Shown: piece by piece, positions 43,037 to 51,815 of the stretch | Position numbering within the stretch: position 1 is the first letter of the stretch | Layout: every line of letters begins with the position of its first letter | DNA from: Stappia albiluteola | Lineage (GTDB): Bacteria > Pseudomonadota > Alphaproteobacteria > Rhizobiales > Stappiaceae | Direction: 5' to 3' | Assembly (NCBI RefSeq): GCF_014050225.1 | Contig: NZ_JACFXV010000006.1 | Location: 41,481 to 105,480, forward strand | DNA: 64,000 nt | Notes under the pieces: model-generated | Seen by the model: only the letters and a program-made list of their open reading frames with translations | What the model was told of the DNA's origin: nothing | Database searches by the model: none | Program-made: the position numbers and the translations under genes

Positions 43037-43067
43037 TTGACTCTGTATCTTGGTACGGAGCGCAAAC
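43037..43067 (+). promoter_or_regulatory. mer-like operator-promoter 3
   Basis: TTGACT at 43037 is followed by CTGTATCTTGGTACGGAG, a degenerate copy of the CTCCGTAC/GTACGGAG dyad, with a poor -10 box. It stands about 50 bases before the gene at 43118. It suggests that the same Hg-type MerR controls the downstream operon. Confidence 0.5.
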
Positions 43068-43117
43068 TGCCTCTCGAACGTGCTCTCCATGGGGGGCACG
43101 AGAAATCGGAGGCAGCC

Positions 43118-44590
43118 ATGGTTGTAGGTTTTGCAGGAAGAGCCGTCGCACCGGCCTTCGCCGGCGTCGTCGCCGCAGCCGGCCTCCTCGCCGCCCAGGC
43201 GCGGGCGGGAGAAACGTTCCACTACGACGAAACCAATGTCAGGCCGGCCGTCTATTTCGCGGCCCTGTCCAATCTCGCCAATGCGGTGATGTTCTCTGGC
43301 CTCGGCGAGGCGCTGATCATCTCGCCCTATGAGCGCGATGAATGGCTGCGTCGCGCCGGCTACGTCACGCGCCCTGCCATGCCGGACATGGCGGCGGTCG
43401 GCCCGCTCTACGCCGGCGCGGAGCCCCGCTTTGCCGGTTCGCCGGATATTGCCGTACCGCGGACGCTGGTCTGGAAGCAATCTTCCTTCGACCGGACGCT
43501 CGACCCGGGCGCGCAGGCCTGGGCGATGGCCAAGATCGCCAGCCCTGAATTCCACCTGCAATATCACGACCTGCCGGACAACAAGCTCGCCGGGTTGATG
43601 ATGATCCCGCAGGCGCGCGCGCAGGCGCAAACGCTGGAGCGGCGGCTTCTCAGTCCAGCCGGATTGTTTGTGCCGCTCCATGCTGACGGCGCCTTCGGCG
43701 AGCCTTCGCCGCGCGACCAGATCGCGGTGCTGTGGGCGGCGTCCAACATCATCCTGGCTGGCACCAGCGGGCGCGACGACTATTGGCACGCGGCCTACCG
43801 CGACCTGACGGATGCCGATAGCTATCGCGGCCTTCTGCGCAATGCGTTCGCGGCGGTCCGAAAGCTGCCGCCGCAGACGCCGGCCGACCGCGGCCTCGCC
43901 GTCGAGGCCCTCGGGCGCTTCGCGTTCGCAATCGATGACGATGAGGGACGGGCGGACGCGCTGACGCTTGCCCGTGAACATGTGGAAGCCCTGAAACAAG
44001 GTGAGGCGACGGAGATCGAGGATATCGCCTTTGCGATCTATGGCCTGACCGAGGCCGGGCGGCTGCTGGCCGAGCCCGGCTATGGAGAGGCAGCGGCAAG
44101 GATATTTCGCAGTCGTTTGCTGCCCCTGTGGGACGATGCGGCCTCGGTTTTCCGCAGCGGAGAGGAGCCGATGATCTATACGCCGCGTCTGGCGGGCGCG
44201 GTTACGGCAGCGCTCGATGCCATGCGTTGGCACGGGAAGGGTGAAGAAGTAGCAAGTGCGGCTACGCTGTTCCCGCGCTTCTTCGAGAACGCCGTCATCC
44301 GCTCCGGCCTCATGCAGGCGAGCCCGCTGCCGCTGGTGGCAAAGCCCTATCTGGAAAACGAGCTGCCCGAGCACTTCGCCCATCCTGCGCTTTCTGAAGC
44401 GGAGCGAACCGGAACGGCGCCCGTCTTCGCCTCCAAAGTGATCTACGAGGATGGCCGTTGGCGTGTAGGCGATCCGGCCTTCCGCACGAGTGACGCCTTG
44501 TTCCTCGCCAACATGCTGGCCATTCGGAGCGACGACGACCGGACCGATATCTTCTTGCCCGATGAGCTCATCGGCAAGCTCTCGAGGTGA
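43118..44590 (+). CDS. exported protein of unknown family (490 aa)
   Basis: A signal peptide (cleavage near QARA, residue 31) is followed by about 460 residues that read as mostly helical, with repeated short helices (residues 240-400) and no Cys at all. No motif of a known enzyme is recognised. It has GGAGG before ATG 43118 and its stop is five bases from the ATPase start. A helical-toroid or chaperone-like fold is a guess. Its place between the regulator module and the ATPase makes it a likely dedicated partner. Confidence 0.7.
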   Translation: MVVGFAGRAVAPAFAGVVAAAGLLAAQARAGETFHYDETNVRPAVYFAALSNLANAVMFSGLGEALIISPYERDEWLRRAGYVTRPAMPDMAAVGPLYAGAEPRFAGSPDIAVPRTLVWKQSSFDRTLDPGAQAWAMAKIASPEFHLQYHDLPDNKLAGLMMIPQARAQAQTLERRLLSPAGLFVPLHADGAFGEPSPRDQIAVLWAASNIILAGTSGRDDYWHAAYRDLTDADSYRGLLRNAFAAVRKLPPQTPADRGLAVEALGRFAFAIDDDEGRADALTLAREHVEALKQGEATEIEDIAFAIYGLTEAGRLLAEPGYGEAAARIFRSRLLPLWDDAASVFRSGEEPMIYTPRLAGAVTAALDAMRWHGKGEEVASAATLFPRFFENAVIRSGLMQASPLPLVAKPYLENELPEHFAHPALSEAERTGTAPVFASKVIYEDGRWRVGDPAFRTSDALFLANMLAIRSDDDRTDIFLPDELIGKLSR

Positions 44591-44594
44591 CACC

Positions 44595-47156
44595 ATGCCC
44601 GTCGCCGCAACAGAGCCTTCATCCGGGCGGGCCGGTACGCTGCAACTCAAGATCGGCGGCATGAGCTGCTCGTTCTGCGCAAACTCGATCTCGTCGGCGC
44701 TCCTGCGGGACAAGGGCGTGCGGGAGGCACACGTGTCGCTCGCCCACGAAGAGGTGCTGATCCGCTTCGCGCCGGAGGAAACCGACGAAGGCCGCATCAA
44801 GCGTACGTTGACCGATCTCGGCTTCACGATCCGCGATCCGCGCAAGGTGAGCGCCTTCGAGGAGCAGAGAAAGGCGATCCGTCAGGAGGCGACCGATCTC
44901 GCCATGGCGGCGTTGGCGGCGCTTGTCCTGTTTGCGGCCATGGCCGCGATGTGGCTGGGGCTCTGGCAGATGCGCGACTGGCATGCCTGGAGCGCTTGGG
45001 CCATTGCCACATTCGTATTCACTTGGAACGGGCGACGCATTATCCGCATGGCCTGGGGTGCGGCCAAGCGCGGTATCACCAACCAGCATGTGCTGCTCTC
45101 CGTCGGCGCCATCGGCGCCTATACCGGCGGCCTGCTCGGCGCCCCCATGCCGTGGTTCGGCTGGTACGGTTTTGTCGGCTTCCCCGCGGTCGATTTCTTC
45201 GGCGTCGTCGTCTTTCTCACTGCCTATCATCTGCTGTCGGGCTGGGTCTCGCTTCTGGTGCGCACAAAGGCGTCAGAAAGCGTGCGCCGACTGCTCTCCA
45301 TGCAGCCGGCGACGGCGAATGTCATCCGTGACGGCGGGGAATACGAGGTTGGTATCGAGGATGTTGCGGTTGGCGATCAGGTGCGCGTGCGCCCTGGTGA
45401 GCGTATCCCGGTGGACGGCACGGTCGTCGAGGGCGAAAGCGCCGTGGATGAGGCGATCGTCACCGGGGAGTCCATGCCCGTTGAAAAGGCTATCGGCGCA
45501 GACGTCATCGGCGGGTCGATCAATCAGACCGGCGCGCTCCTTATTAAGACCACGCGCATCGGCGAGGACAGTTTCCTCCATCAGGTCGCCCGCCATGTCG
45601 AGGAAGCTAAGGCGATGAAGCCGGGCATCGTGGTGCTGGTCGACAAGGTGCTGAAGCGCTATGTGCCGACGGTTCTCCTGATCGCGCTCGCCGCGCTTCT
45701 GTTCTGGGGCCTTGCCCCGGATGATTGGAGCCGCGAGCCGCATTGGGTACGTGCCATCTATGCCGCCGTCACCGTGCTGGTCATGGGATATCCCTGCGCC
45801 CTTGGCATGGCGACGCCGCTGGCGCTGATCCGGGGCGGCGGTATTGCCGCGACTCGCGGCATTCTCATTCGTTCAGGCGAAGCCTTCCAGGTCCTAAAGG
45901 ACATTACCTATGTCGTGCTCGACAAGACCGGTACCCTGACCGAGGGCAAGCCGCGCCTGGTCAAGATCATTCCCCTGAACGGCTTCGACCGCGAAGAAGC
46001 CCTCTCGCTTTCCGCTGCCGCAGAGGAGCATTCCGAACACCCATTGGCCAAGGCGATCGCCGCCGGCGCCCGGGAGGAGGGTATCGTCGGGGCCGAGGCG
46101 AGAGATTTCCATTCAGTGACCGGCGGTGGGGTGTCCGCCAGCGTCGATGGCGCGCGGGTGCTGGTCGGCACGGCGCGCCATCTCAGCGCCGAAGGTGTCG
46201 ATACGGAGACCGCTGAAGCCGCGCTGCAAGAGCAGGAAGCCCGCGCGCATACGGCTGTCGTCCTGGCGGTGGACGGCAGGCCGGCTGCCGTGCTGACGCT
46301 GGCGGACACACTGAAAGCCGATGCATGCGAAGCCGTTTCGGCGATCAAGAGACAAGGTGCCACGCCCCTGCTGGTGACGGGCGACAATCGCCTGACCGCC
46401 GAGGCGATCGCGCGGCAGGCCGGCATTGACACTGTCCATGCCGAGATCCTGCCGCAGGACAAGGCGGGGATCGTGCGCGATCTGCAAGCCAAGGGCGCCC
46501 GCGTGGCCATGGTCGGCGACGGCATCAACGATGCGCCCGCGCTGACCCAGGCCGACGTGGGCATCGCCATCGGTGCGGGCACTGATATAGCCATCGAATC
46601 GTCCGACGTCGTTCTGATCGGCGCCCGCGTAAGCGCTGTTGGCGAAGCGATCGGTATTGGCGCCATCAGCTATCGAAAGACGGTGCAGAACCTGTGGCTT
46701 GCCTTCTTCTTCAACGGCATCGGCGTGCCGTTGGCGACGACAGGTCTGGTGCATCCCTCCTGGGCGATGATCGCGATGGCGCTTTCGGTCAGCGCAGTGC
46801 TCACGAACTCCTTCGGTGGGCGTCTCTTCGACCGCCGCGCCGTACCGGACACTAAGGAGCACGCTGTCATGACGAAACCCCAGGCAAAAAGCCCGCAGGG
46901 GCGCGAAACCATCGGGTTTTCCGTGCCGAGTATCCACTGTCAGGGTTGTGTCGACACGCTCACTGCTGGCCTGACGATGCAGGACGGTATCCTCGACGTG
47001 AGCGGCGATCCAGCGGCCAAGACGCTTACCGTCACCTTCGACCCTGGCCGCCTCGCGTCCCGGAATATCTCGGACGCGATCATCCGACTCGGTCACCGTG
47101 TCGGCGGGCAGGTCGAATCGCCGCGAGCACAAACGAATGGAAAGCAGACCGTATGA
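44595..47156 (+). CDS. P1B-type metal ATPase with YPC motif and HMA at both ends (853 aa)
   Basis: The N-terminal HMA has GGMSCSFC (Cys25, Cys28). The ATPase core has VTGESMPV, the phosphorylated Asp443 in DKTGTLTEG, SEHPLAKAI and GDGINDAPAL. The membrane metal site reads GYPCALGMATP (Tyr399-Pro-Cys401) in place of CPC. The last helices, with FNGIGVPLA and MALSVSAVLTNS, diverge from Cu+ ATPases (YN and MxxSS). A second HMA with HCQGC (Cys782, Cys785) closes the protein. It sits in a mer-type regulon, so Hg(II) or a thiol-bound soft metal is a plausible substrate. Cu(I) cannot be excluded. Confidence 0.85.
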   Translation: MPVAATEPSSGRAGTLQLKIGGMSCSFCANSISSALLRDKGVREAHVSLAHEEVLIRFAPEETDEGRIKRTLTDLGFTIRDPRKVSAFEEQRKAIRQEATDLAMAALAALVLFAAMAAMWLGLWQMRDWHAWSAWAIATFVFTWNGRRIIRMAWGAAKRGITNQHVLLSVGAIGAYTGGLLGAPMPWFGWYGFVGFPAVDFFGVVVFLTAYHLLSGWVSLLVRTKASESVRRLLSMQPATANVIRDGGEYEVGIEDVAVGDQVRVRPGERIPVDGTVVEGESAVDEAIVTGESMPVEKAIGADVIGGSINQTGALLIKTTRIGEDSFLHQVARHVEEAKAMKPGIVVLVDKVLKRYVPTVLLIALAALLFWGLAPDDWSREPHWVRAIYAAVTVLVMGYPCALGMATPLALIRGGGIAATRGILIRSGEAFQVLKDITYVVLDKTGTLTEGKPRLVKIIPLNGFDREEALSLSAAAEEHSEHPLAKAIAAGAREEGIVGAEARDFHSVTGGGVSASVDGARVLVGTARHLSAEGVDTETAEAALQEQEARAHTAVVLAVDGRPAAVLTLADTLKADACEAVSAIKRQGATPLLVTGDNRLTAEAIARQAGIDTVHAEILPQDKAGIVRDLQAKGARVAMVGDGINDAPALTQADVGIAIGAGTDIAIESSDVVLIGARVSAVGEAIGIGAISYRKTVQNLWLAFFFNGIGVPLATTGLVHPSWAMIAMALSVSAVLTNSFGGRLFDRRAVPDTKEHAVMTKPQAKSPQGRETIGFSVPSIHCQGCVDTLTAGLTMQDGILDVSGDPAAKTLTVTFDPGRLASRNISDAIIRLGHRVGGQVESPRAQTNGKQTV
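46854..46871 (+). promoter_or_regulatory. internal ribosome binding site and start before the C-terminal HMA
   Basis: AAGGAG (46854-46859) lies nine bases upstream of an in-frame ATG at 46869 (Met759). Translation from here gives a free 95-residue HMA protein with HCQGC. A separate soluble metallochaperone made from the same gene is therefore possible. Confidence 0.5.
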
Positions 47157-47875
47157 GTGGAATCGAAACGCTCTTGCAGAATATCGACGGTCTCACTCCG
47201 CTTACGGTCGCCCTCGTCCTCCTGGCGGGCTTTATCGTCGGGATCGCGCCAAGTTCGTTTCCACTGATCGCCGTGGCCACCGGCCTTGGCGCTAGCGAAG
47301 GAACGAACGCAACAGGAAATGCACGCATGCGGGGGCTTTGCTTGTCGGCCGGGTTTGCGCTCGGGATCGTTACCGTCGATGCCATCCTGGGAGGCCTGTT
47401 CGGTCTCGCTGGCTTTGCGGTGCTCCGCTTGCTGACTTCTGCGCTGGCCTATGTCTACGGACTGCTGGCCCTCATCCTGGCAGTGACCGCACTGGCGTTG
47501 TGGCGCGTCATTCACATCACCATCCCGATGCTTCGTCCTTCGGCAGGATCGGCCAGCACGCTTTTCGGCGCCTATGCTCTGGGCTTGCCTTTCGGACTTT
47601 CCACATGTCCGGCTTGCACGCCGCTACTCTTCCCCGTCGTGGTCGCGGCGTCCTCGACCGCCGATCCCATTCTGGGAGCCGTGCTCATGGGCAGCTTCGG
47701 CCTGGCGCGCGGAACGCCCCTCGTGATTGCGGGAACCACGGCGGCGAGCCTTGCGCAGTTCAGGCACACACGAAGTGTCATGCTCTGGGCCGAGCGCGTG
47801 GGCGGCGTATTGCTCATGGCTGCGGCGGGGTATTTCGCTTGGCAGACGGCGCTTTATGCCGGGTGGCTGGCCTGA
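47153..47875 (+). CDS. DsbD/CcdA-like membrane protein 2 (240 aa)
   Basis: Six hydrophobic segments with GIAPSSFPLIAV and STCPACTPLLFPV. The second pair carries CPAC, but the first has Ser instead of the CcdA cysteine, so thiol chemistry may differ. The start overlaps the ATPase stop by ATGA, hence tight coupling. It is the last cargo gene before the transfer operon. Confidence 0.78.
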   Translation: MSGIETLLQNIDGLTPLTVALVLLAGFIVGIAPSSFPLIAVATGLGASEGTNATGNARMRGLCLSAGFALGIVTVDAILGGLFGLAGFAVLRLLTSALAYVYGLLALILAVTALALWRVIHITIPMLRPSAGSASTLFGAYALGLPFGLSTCPACTPLLFPVVVAASSTADPILGAVLMGSFGLARGTPLVIAGTTAASLAQFRHTRSVMLWAERVGGVLLMAAAGYFAWQTALYAGWLA

Positions 47876-47891
47876 TTTAAGAATGTCCATC

Positions 47892-47978
47892 GCATTTCAG
47901 CGTATATAAAGACCGTAAGCGCTTCCGCCGCGTCGCGCGATTATCGTTCCGTTTGCCTCCATCAACGGAACGACGCCC
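47892..47978 (+). promoter_or_regulatory. repeated transfer leader, copy A (before traG)
   Basis: The core CGTATATAAAGACCGTAAG (47901-47919) is followed by a CGCCGCGTCG-like block and a hairpin, CGTTCCGT (47945-47952) with ACGGAACG (47965-47972). The same order, with 78-81 nt from core to start codon, occurs before the genes at 50132 and 62101. It probably is the traG promoter region with a conserved 5' leader. Confidence 0.7.
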
Positions 47979-50015
47979 ATGACACCCACCAAGCTCCTGA
48001 TCGGCCAGATCGCCGTTGTGTTCGCCATCGTCATTTTCGGCGTGTGGACGGCGACTCAGTGGTGTGCGGACATGCTGGGCTATCAGGCGCAGCTCGGCAG
48101 CCCTTGGTTCGTTCTCATCGGCTGGCCGGTCTATGAGCCGTGGAAGCTGTTCGAATGGTGGTATTTCTACGAGGCCTATGCGCCGGAGGTGTTCGACAAG
48201 GCCGGGATGCTGGCGGCGGGCAGCGGCTTCATGGGCTGTGCCGCCGCGATTGCGGGCTCCCTCTGGCGGGCGCGGCAGAGCAGGCTCGTCACCACCTATG
48301 GCTCGTCGCGCTGGGCCGTGAAGGGGGAGATAGAGAAAGCGGGACTGTTTCGTCCGGCGGGCGTGTTCCTCGGCCGGCTGAAGGACCGATACTTGCGCCA
48401 TGATGGACCGGAGCATGTCATGGCTTTCGCGCCGACGCGCTCGGGCAAGGGCGTCGGCCTCGTCGTCCCGACGCTTCTCACCTGGACCGGCTCGGCGGTG
48501 ATCCACGACATCAAAGGCGAGAATTGGCAGTTGACCGCCGGCTGGCGCGCAAAGTTCTCGCATTGCCTCTTGTTCAACCCGACCGATCCGCGTTCAGCCC
48601 GCTACAATCCGCTGCTGGAAGTGCGCAAGGGGCCGGACGAGGTGCGCGACGTCCAGAACATCGCCGATATCCTGGTCGATCCCGAGGGTGCGCTCGAGCG
48701 CCGGAACCATTGGGAAAAAACCAGCCACGCCTTGCTGGTTGGCGCCATCCTGCACGTGCTTTATGCCGAGGAGGAGAAGACGCTGGCGCGCGTCGCCACC
48801 TTCCTGTCCGATCCGCGACGGTCCTTCGCGGCGACGCTGCGGCGCATGATGGCGACCAACCATCTCGGCACGCCCGAGGATCCGAAGGTCCATCCGGTTG
48901 TGGCGTCGGCCGCTCGGGAGGTGCTGAACAAGTCGGAGAACGAGCGCTCGGGTGTGCTCTCCACCGCCATGTCCTTCCTCGGCCTCTATCGCGATCCTAC
49001 CGTCGCGGCGACGACCTCGGCCTGCGACTGGCGCATCGCCGATCTCATGGATGCCGAACATCCGGTCTCGCTCTATCTGGTCATTCCGCCGTCCGACATC
49101 TCCCGCACCAAACCGTTGGTGCGACTGGTGTTGAACCAGATCGGCCGGCGGTTGACCGAGCGGCTGGAAGGAGACCCGAAGAAGGCCCGCAGGCATCAGC
49201 TCATAATGATGCTCGACGAGTTCCCGGCGCTGGGGCGTCTCGATTTCTTCGAGACCGCGCTCGCCTTCATGGCCGGCTACGGCATTCGTGCCTATCTGAT
49301 CGCTCAGAGCCTCAATCAAATTTCCAAGGCATATGGCGAGAACAACGCTATTCTCGACAACTGCCATGTGCGGATCGCCTTTTCCTCCAACGACGAGCGG
49401 ACGGCGAAGCGCATCTCCGATGCTCTCGGCACGGCGACTGAACTGCGCGCCCAGCGCAACTATGCGGGCCATCGTCTGGCGCCGTGGCTGTCGCATGTGA
49501 TGGTCAGCCGGCAGGAGACGGCGCGTCCGCTGCTTACGCCCGGCGAGGTGATGCAATTGCCATCCGCGGACGAGCTGGTGCTGGTCTCCGGCCTGCCGCC
49601 GATTCGGGCGAAGAAGCTCCGCTATTACGAAGATCGGAACTTCACGCAGCGTGTTCTGCCGGCCCCGCATCTTTCCGAAGGCGGCTACGAGGACAAACCG
49701 GCACCGCGCCCCGACGACTGGAGCGGCCAGGTGCGCGATACCGACGACCGCCTGATGCCTTCCGACGAGGACGGTACCAGGCGCGGTTCTCTTGGCGAGG
49801 AAGGCGGGCTTCAGCAGCAGCGCCACCCGGGCTTGGCGGAGGAAGAGACCGCGAAGCCCGTCGAGCCCGGGCAGCCGGATCTTCCGGGGCTCGATGTGGA
49901 CGAGTCGGATGTCGTCGCCGACAAACGCGCCCTGGATCGGCTGTCGAAGCCGGCGCGCGTCTATGGCGTCAACGAAGCGATGGGGCCGGAGAAGGATATC
50001 CTCGAAGGATTCTGA
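47979..50015 (+). CDS. traG: TraG/VirD4 type IV coupling protein (678 aa)
   Basis: Two to three N-terminal membrane segments (residues 8-100) precede the ATPase domain. The Walker A is PTRSGKG at residues 152-158 and the Walker B is MMLDEFPALGR. It links the relaxase-DNA complex to the Trb channel and energises transfer. The C-terminal 100 residues are acidic and variable. The gene is the first of the transfer operon, preceded by leader A. Confidence 0.93.
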   Translation: MTPTKLLIGQIAVVFAIVIFGVWTATQWCADMLGYQAQLGSPWFVLIGWPVYEPWKLFEWWYFYEAYAPEVFDKAGMLAAGSGFMGCAAAIAGSLWRARQSRLVTTYGSSRWAVKGEIEKAGLFRPAGVFLGRLKDRYLRHDGPEHVMAFAPTRSGKGVGLVVPTLLTWTGSAVIHDIKGENWQLTAGWRAKFSHCLLFNPTDPRSARYNPLLEVRKGPDEVRDVQNIADILVDPEGALERRNHWEKTSHALLVGAILHVLYAEEEKTLARVATFLSDPRRSFAATLRRMMATNHLGTPEDPKVHPVVASAAREVLNKSENERSGVLSTAMSFLGLYRDPTVAATTSACDWRIADLMDAEHPVSLYLVIPPSDISRTKPLVRLVLNQIGRRLTERLEGDPKKARRHQLIMMLDEFPALGRLDFFETALAFMAGYGIRAYLIAQSLNQISKAYGENNAILDNCHVRIAFSSNDERTAKRISDALGTATELRAQRNYAGHRLAPWLSHVMVSRQETARPLLTPGEVMQLPSADELVLVSGLPPIRAKKLRYYEDRNFTQRVLPAPHLSEGGYEDKPAPRPDDWSGQVRDTDDRLMPSDEDGTRRGSLGEEGGLQQQRHPGLAEEETAKPVEPGQPDLPGLDVDESDVVADKRALDRLSKPARVYGVNEAMGPEKDILEGF

Positions 50016-50041
50016 TCCCGCGCAAGCATCCGCATGTGATC

Positions 50042-50131
50042 GCATTCCATCGTACATAAAGGCCGTAAGAGATTCCGGCGCATCCGGCGATCCTTGTCCT
50101 GACTTTTTCAAGACTGTCAGGGCAACACTGC
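50042..50131 (+). promoter_or_regulatory. repeated transfer leader, copy B (before the copG-like gene)
   Basis: The core CGTACATAAAGGCCGTAAG (50051-50069) differs from copy A at two positions. It is followed by TTCCGGCGCATCCGGCGAT and a hairpin, CCTGAC (50098-50103) with GTCAGG (50116-50121). The start codon is 81 nt from the core. Upstream, ATCGCATTCCA also resembles copy A (ATCGCATTTCA). Confidence 0.7.
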
Positions 50132-50533
50132 ATGAAGCCGCGTCACAACATCTACATCGACGAGGAAACGAGCGCCGAGCTGGAAGCGCTGGCGGCCAAG
50201 CCTGGCGCCTCCAAATCCGCGATCATCACTGACGCGATCCGCCATTACATCCGTCACCGCGGTGCCCATGCGATCGATGAGGCGTTGAGGATCCGCCTCG
50301 ACCGGCTGACGCGCGAGAACAACCTCATCCGGCGCGACATCGATGTCCTGACCGAGAGCCTCGCCTTCTTCGTGCGGCTCTATCTCACCTTCAACGCGCA
50401 CACGCCGATCCCGGACAAGGCGACGCAGGCGGTCGCGCAGGAGCGTTACCAGAAATTCGTCGAGCAGGTCGGCCGCCAGATCGCCGGCGGCAAGCGCTCG
50501 CTCGGCCCCAGGGACGAGGAGGAAAACCCGTGA
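50132..50533 (+). CDS. CopG/ribbon-helix-helix regulator of the trb operon (133 aa)
   Basis: The N-terminal 45 residues have NIYIDEETSAELEALAAKPGASKSAII, a ribbon-helix-helix DNA-binding fold. The C-terminal part is helical and may oligomerise. This gene usually sits between traG and trbB in rhizobial elements. It is likely an autoregulator acting on the repeated leader, and it overlaps trbB by four bases. Confidence 0.85.
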   Translation: MKPRHNIYIDEETSAELEALAAKPGASKSAIITDAIRHYIRHRGAHAIDEALRIRLDRLTRENNLIRRDIDVLTESLAFFVRLYLTFNAHTPIPDKATQAVAQERYQKFVEQVGRQIAGGKRSLGPRDEEENP

Positions 50534-51495
50534 GCACGACTGCCGAGGAACGCCGCCGCGCCATGCTGAAGACGGCGATGGGGCCGACGATCAACGAGGC
50601 CCTTGGCGATGCCGCCGTGATCGAGGTGATGGTCAACCCCGACGGCAGGCTCTGGATCGACCGTCTCGGCGAGGGACGCAGCGATGCCGGCCTGCGTGTT
50701 CACCCCTCCGAAACCGAGCGGATCATCCGCCTGGTCGCTTCCCATGTCCGCGCCGAGGTGCATGCGGACAATCCCATCGTCAGCGCCGAGCTGCCATCGG
50801 GAGAGCGCTTCGAGGGCGTGCTGCCCCCGGTCGCATTGGCGCCGTGCTTCGCCATCCGCAAGCCCGCCGCGAAGATCTTCACCCTAGCCGACTACGTCCG
50901 TGCCCAGATCATGGTCCCGATCCAGGCCGAAGCCCTCAGGCAGGCGGTGCGGGAGCGGATAAACATCCTGGTCGCCGGCGGCACCTCCTCGGGCAAGACC
51001 ACGCTTGCCAATGCGCTGCTTGCCGAGATCGCCAACTGCGACGAGCGGGTGATCCTCATCGAGGATACGCGCGAGCTGCAATGCGCGGCGAAGGATTGTG
51101 TGGCGCTGCGCACACGGCCGGGCGTCGTATCTCTGGCCGATCTCGTACGCTCGACCCTGCGCCTGCGCCCCGACCGCATCATTGTCGGCGAGGTGCGGGG
51201 TGCCGAAGCGCTCGACATGCTCAAGGCCTGGAACACCGGTCATCCGGGCGGCATCGCCACCGTGCATGCCAATTCCGCGCACGCCGCCCTCTACCGGATC
51301 GAGCAGCTCGTCCAGGAGAGCGTCACCGTCATCCCGCGTCGCCTGATCGCCGAGGCGATCGATCTTGTCGTGTTCATCGCCGGGCGCGGCTCATCCCGAC
51401 AGATCGAGACCATCGCCGAAGTCACCGGCCTCGACGCCAACGGCGATTACGCGGTGACCACGCTTTCCATGCCCCAACTGCAATCGCTCTCGTGA
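50530..51495 (+). CDS. trbB: TrbB traffic ATPase (321 aa)
   Basis: A VirB11-like hexameric ATPase with Walker A GGTSSGKT at residues 150-157, Asp box LIEDTRELQC and a GEVRGAEALDML Walker B region. It drives pilus assembly and DNA transfer at the inner membrane. It overlaps the copG-like gene and is followed by trbC after 11 bases. Confidence 0.94.
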   Translation: MSTTAEERRRAMLKTAMGPTINEALGDAAVIEVMVNPDGRLWIDRLGEGRSDAGLRVHPSETERIIRLVASHVRAEVHADNPIVSAELPSGERFEGVLPPVALAPCFAIRKPAAKIFTLADYVRAQIMVPIQAEALRQAVRERINILVAGGTSSGKTTLANALLAEIANCDERVILIEDTRELQCAAKDCVALRTRPGVVSLADLVRSTLRLRPDRIIVGEVRGAEALDMLKAWNTGHPGGIATVHANSAHAALYRIEQLVQESVTVIPRRLIAEAIDLVVFIAGRGSSRQIETIAEVTGLDANGDYAVTTLSMPQLQSLS

Positions 51496-51506
51496 AAGGA
51501 CATCTC

Positions 51507-51815
51507 ATGCGCAAAAAGCTCCGATTTCTGTCGGCTACCGCCCTCACGTTTCTGCTCACGGCCCCGGCCTATGCGGCGGGCTCCGGCATGCCGTGGGAAG
51601 AACCGCTCCAGCGTATCCTGGAATCGGTTCAGGGGCCGGTGGCCAAGATCGTAGCGGTGATCATCATCATTATCACCGGCCTGACGCTCGCCTTCGGTGA
51701 AACCTCGGGCGGTTTCCGGCGGCTGATCCAGATCGTCTTCGGCCTGTCCATCGCCTTCGCGGCGTCGAGCTTCTTCCTCTCCTTCTTCTCCTTCGGCGGC
51801 GGGGCGCTCGTCTGA
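51507..51815 (+). CDS. trbC: TrbC pilin (102 aa)
   Basis: A signal peptide ending at AYAA is followed by two hydrophobic helices. The family gives the pilin subunit, processed by the TraF peptidase encoded at 20940. AAAGGACATCTC precedes ATG 51507 and the stop overlaps trbD by one base. Confidence 0.9.
   Translation: MRKKLRFLSATALTFLLTAPAYAAGSGMPWEEPLQRILESVQGPVAKIVAVIIIIITGLTLAFGETSGGFRRLIQIVFGLSIAFAASSFFLSFFSFGGGALV

Noticed and set aside
42656..44845. long open frame on the minus strand (about 729 codons)
   Set aside because: It is antisense to the DsbD-like and exported-protein genes and has Arg/Gly/Ala-rich low-complexity composition without a domain.
48594..50111. open frame opposite traG
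   Set aside because: It mirrors traG and has no plausible start site or domain.
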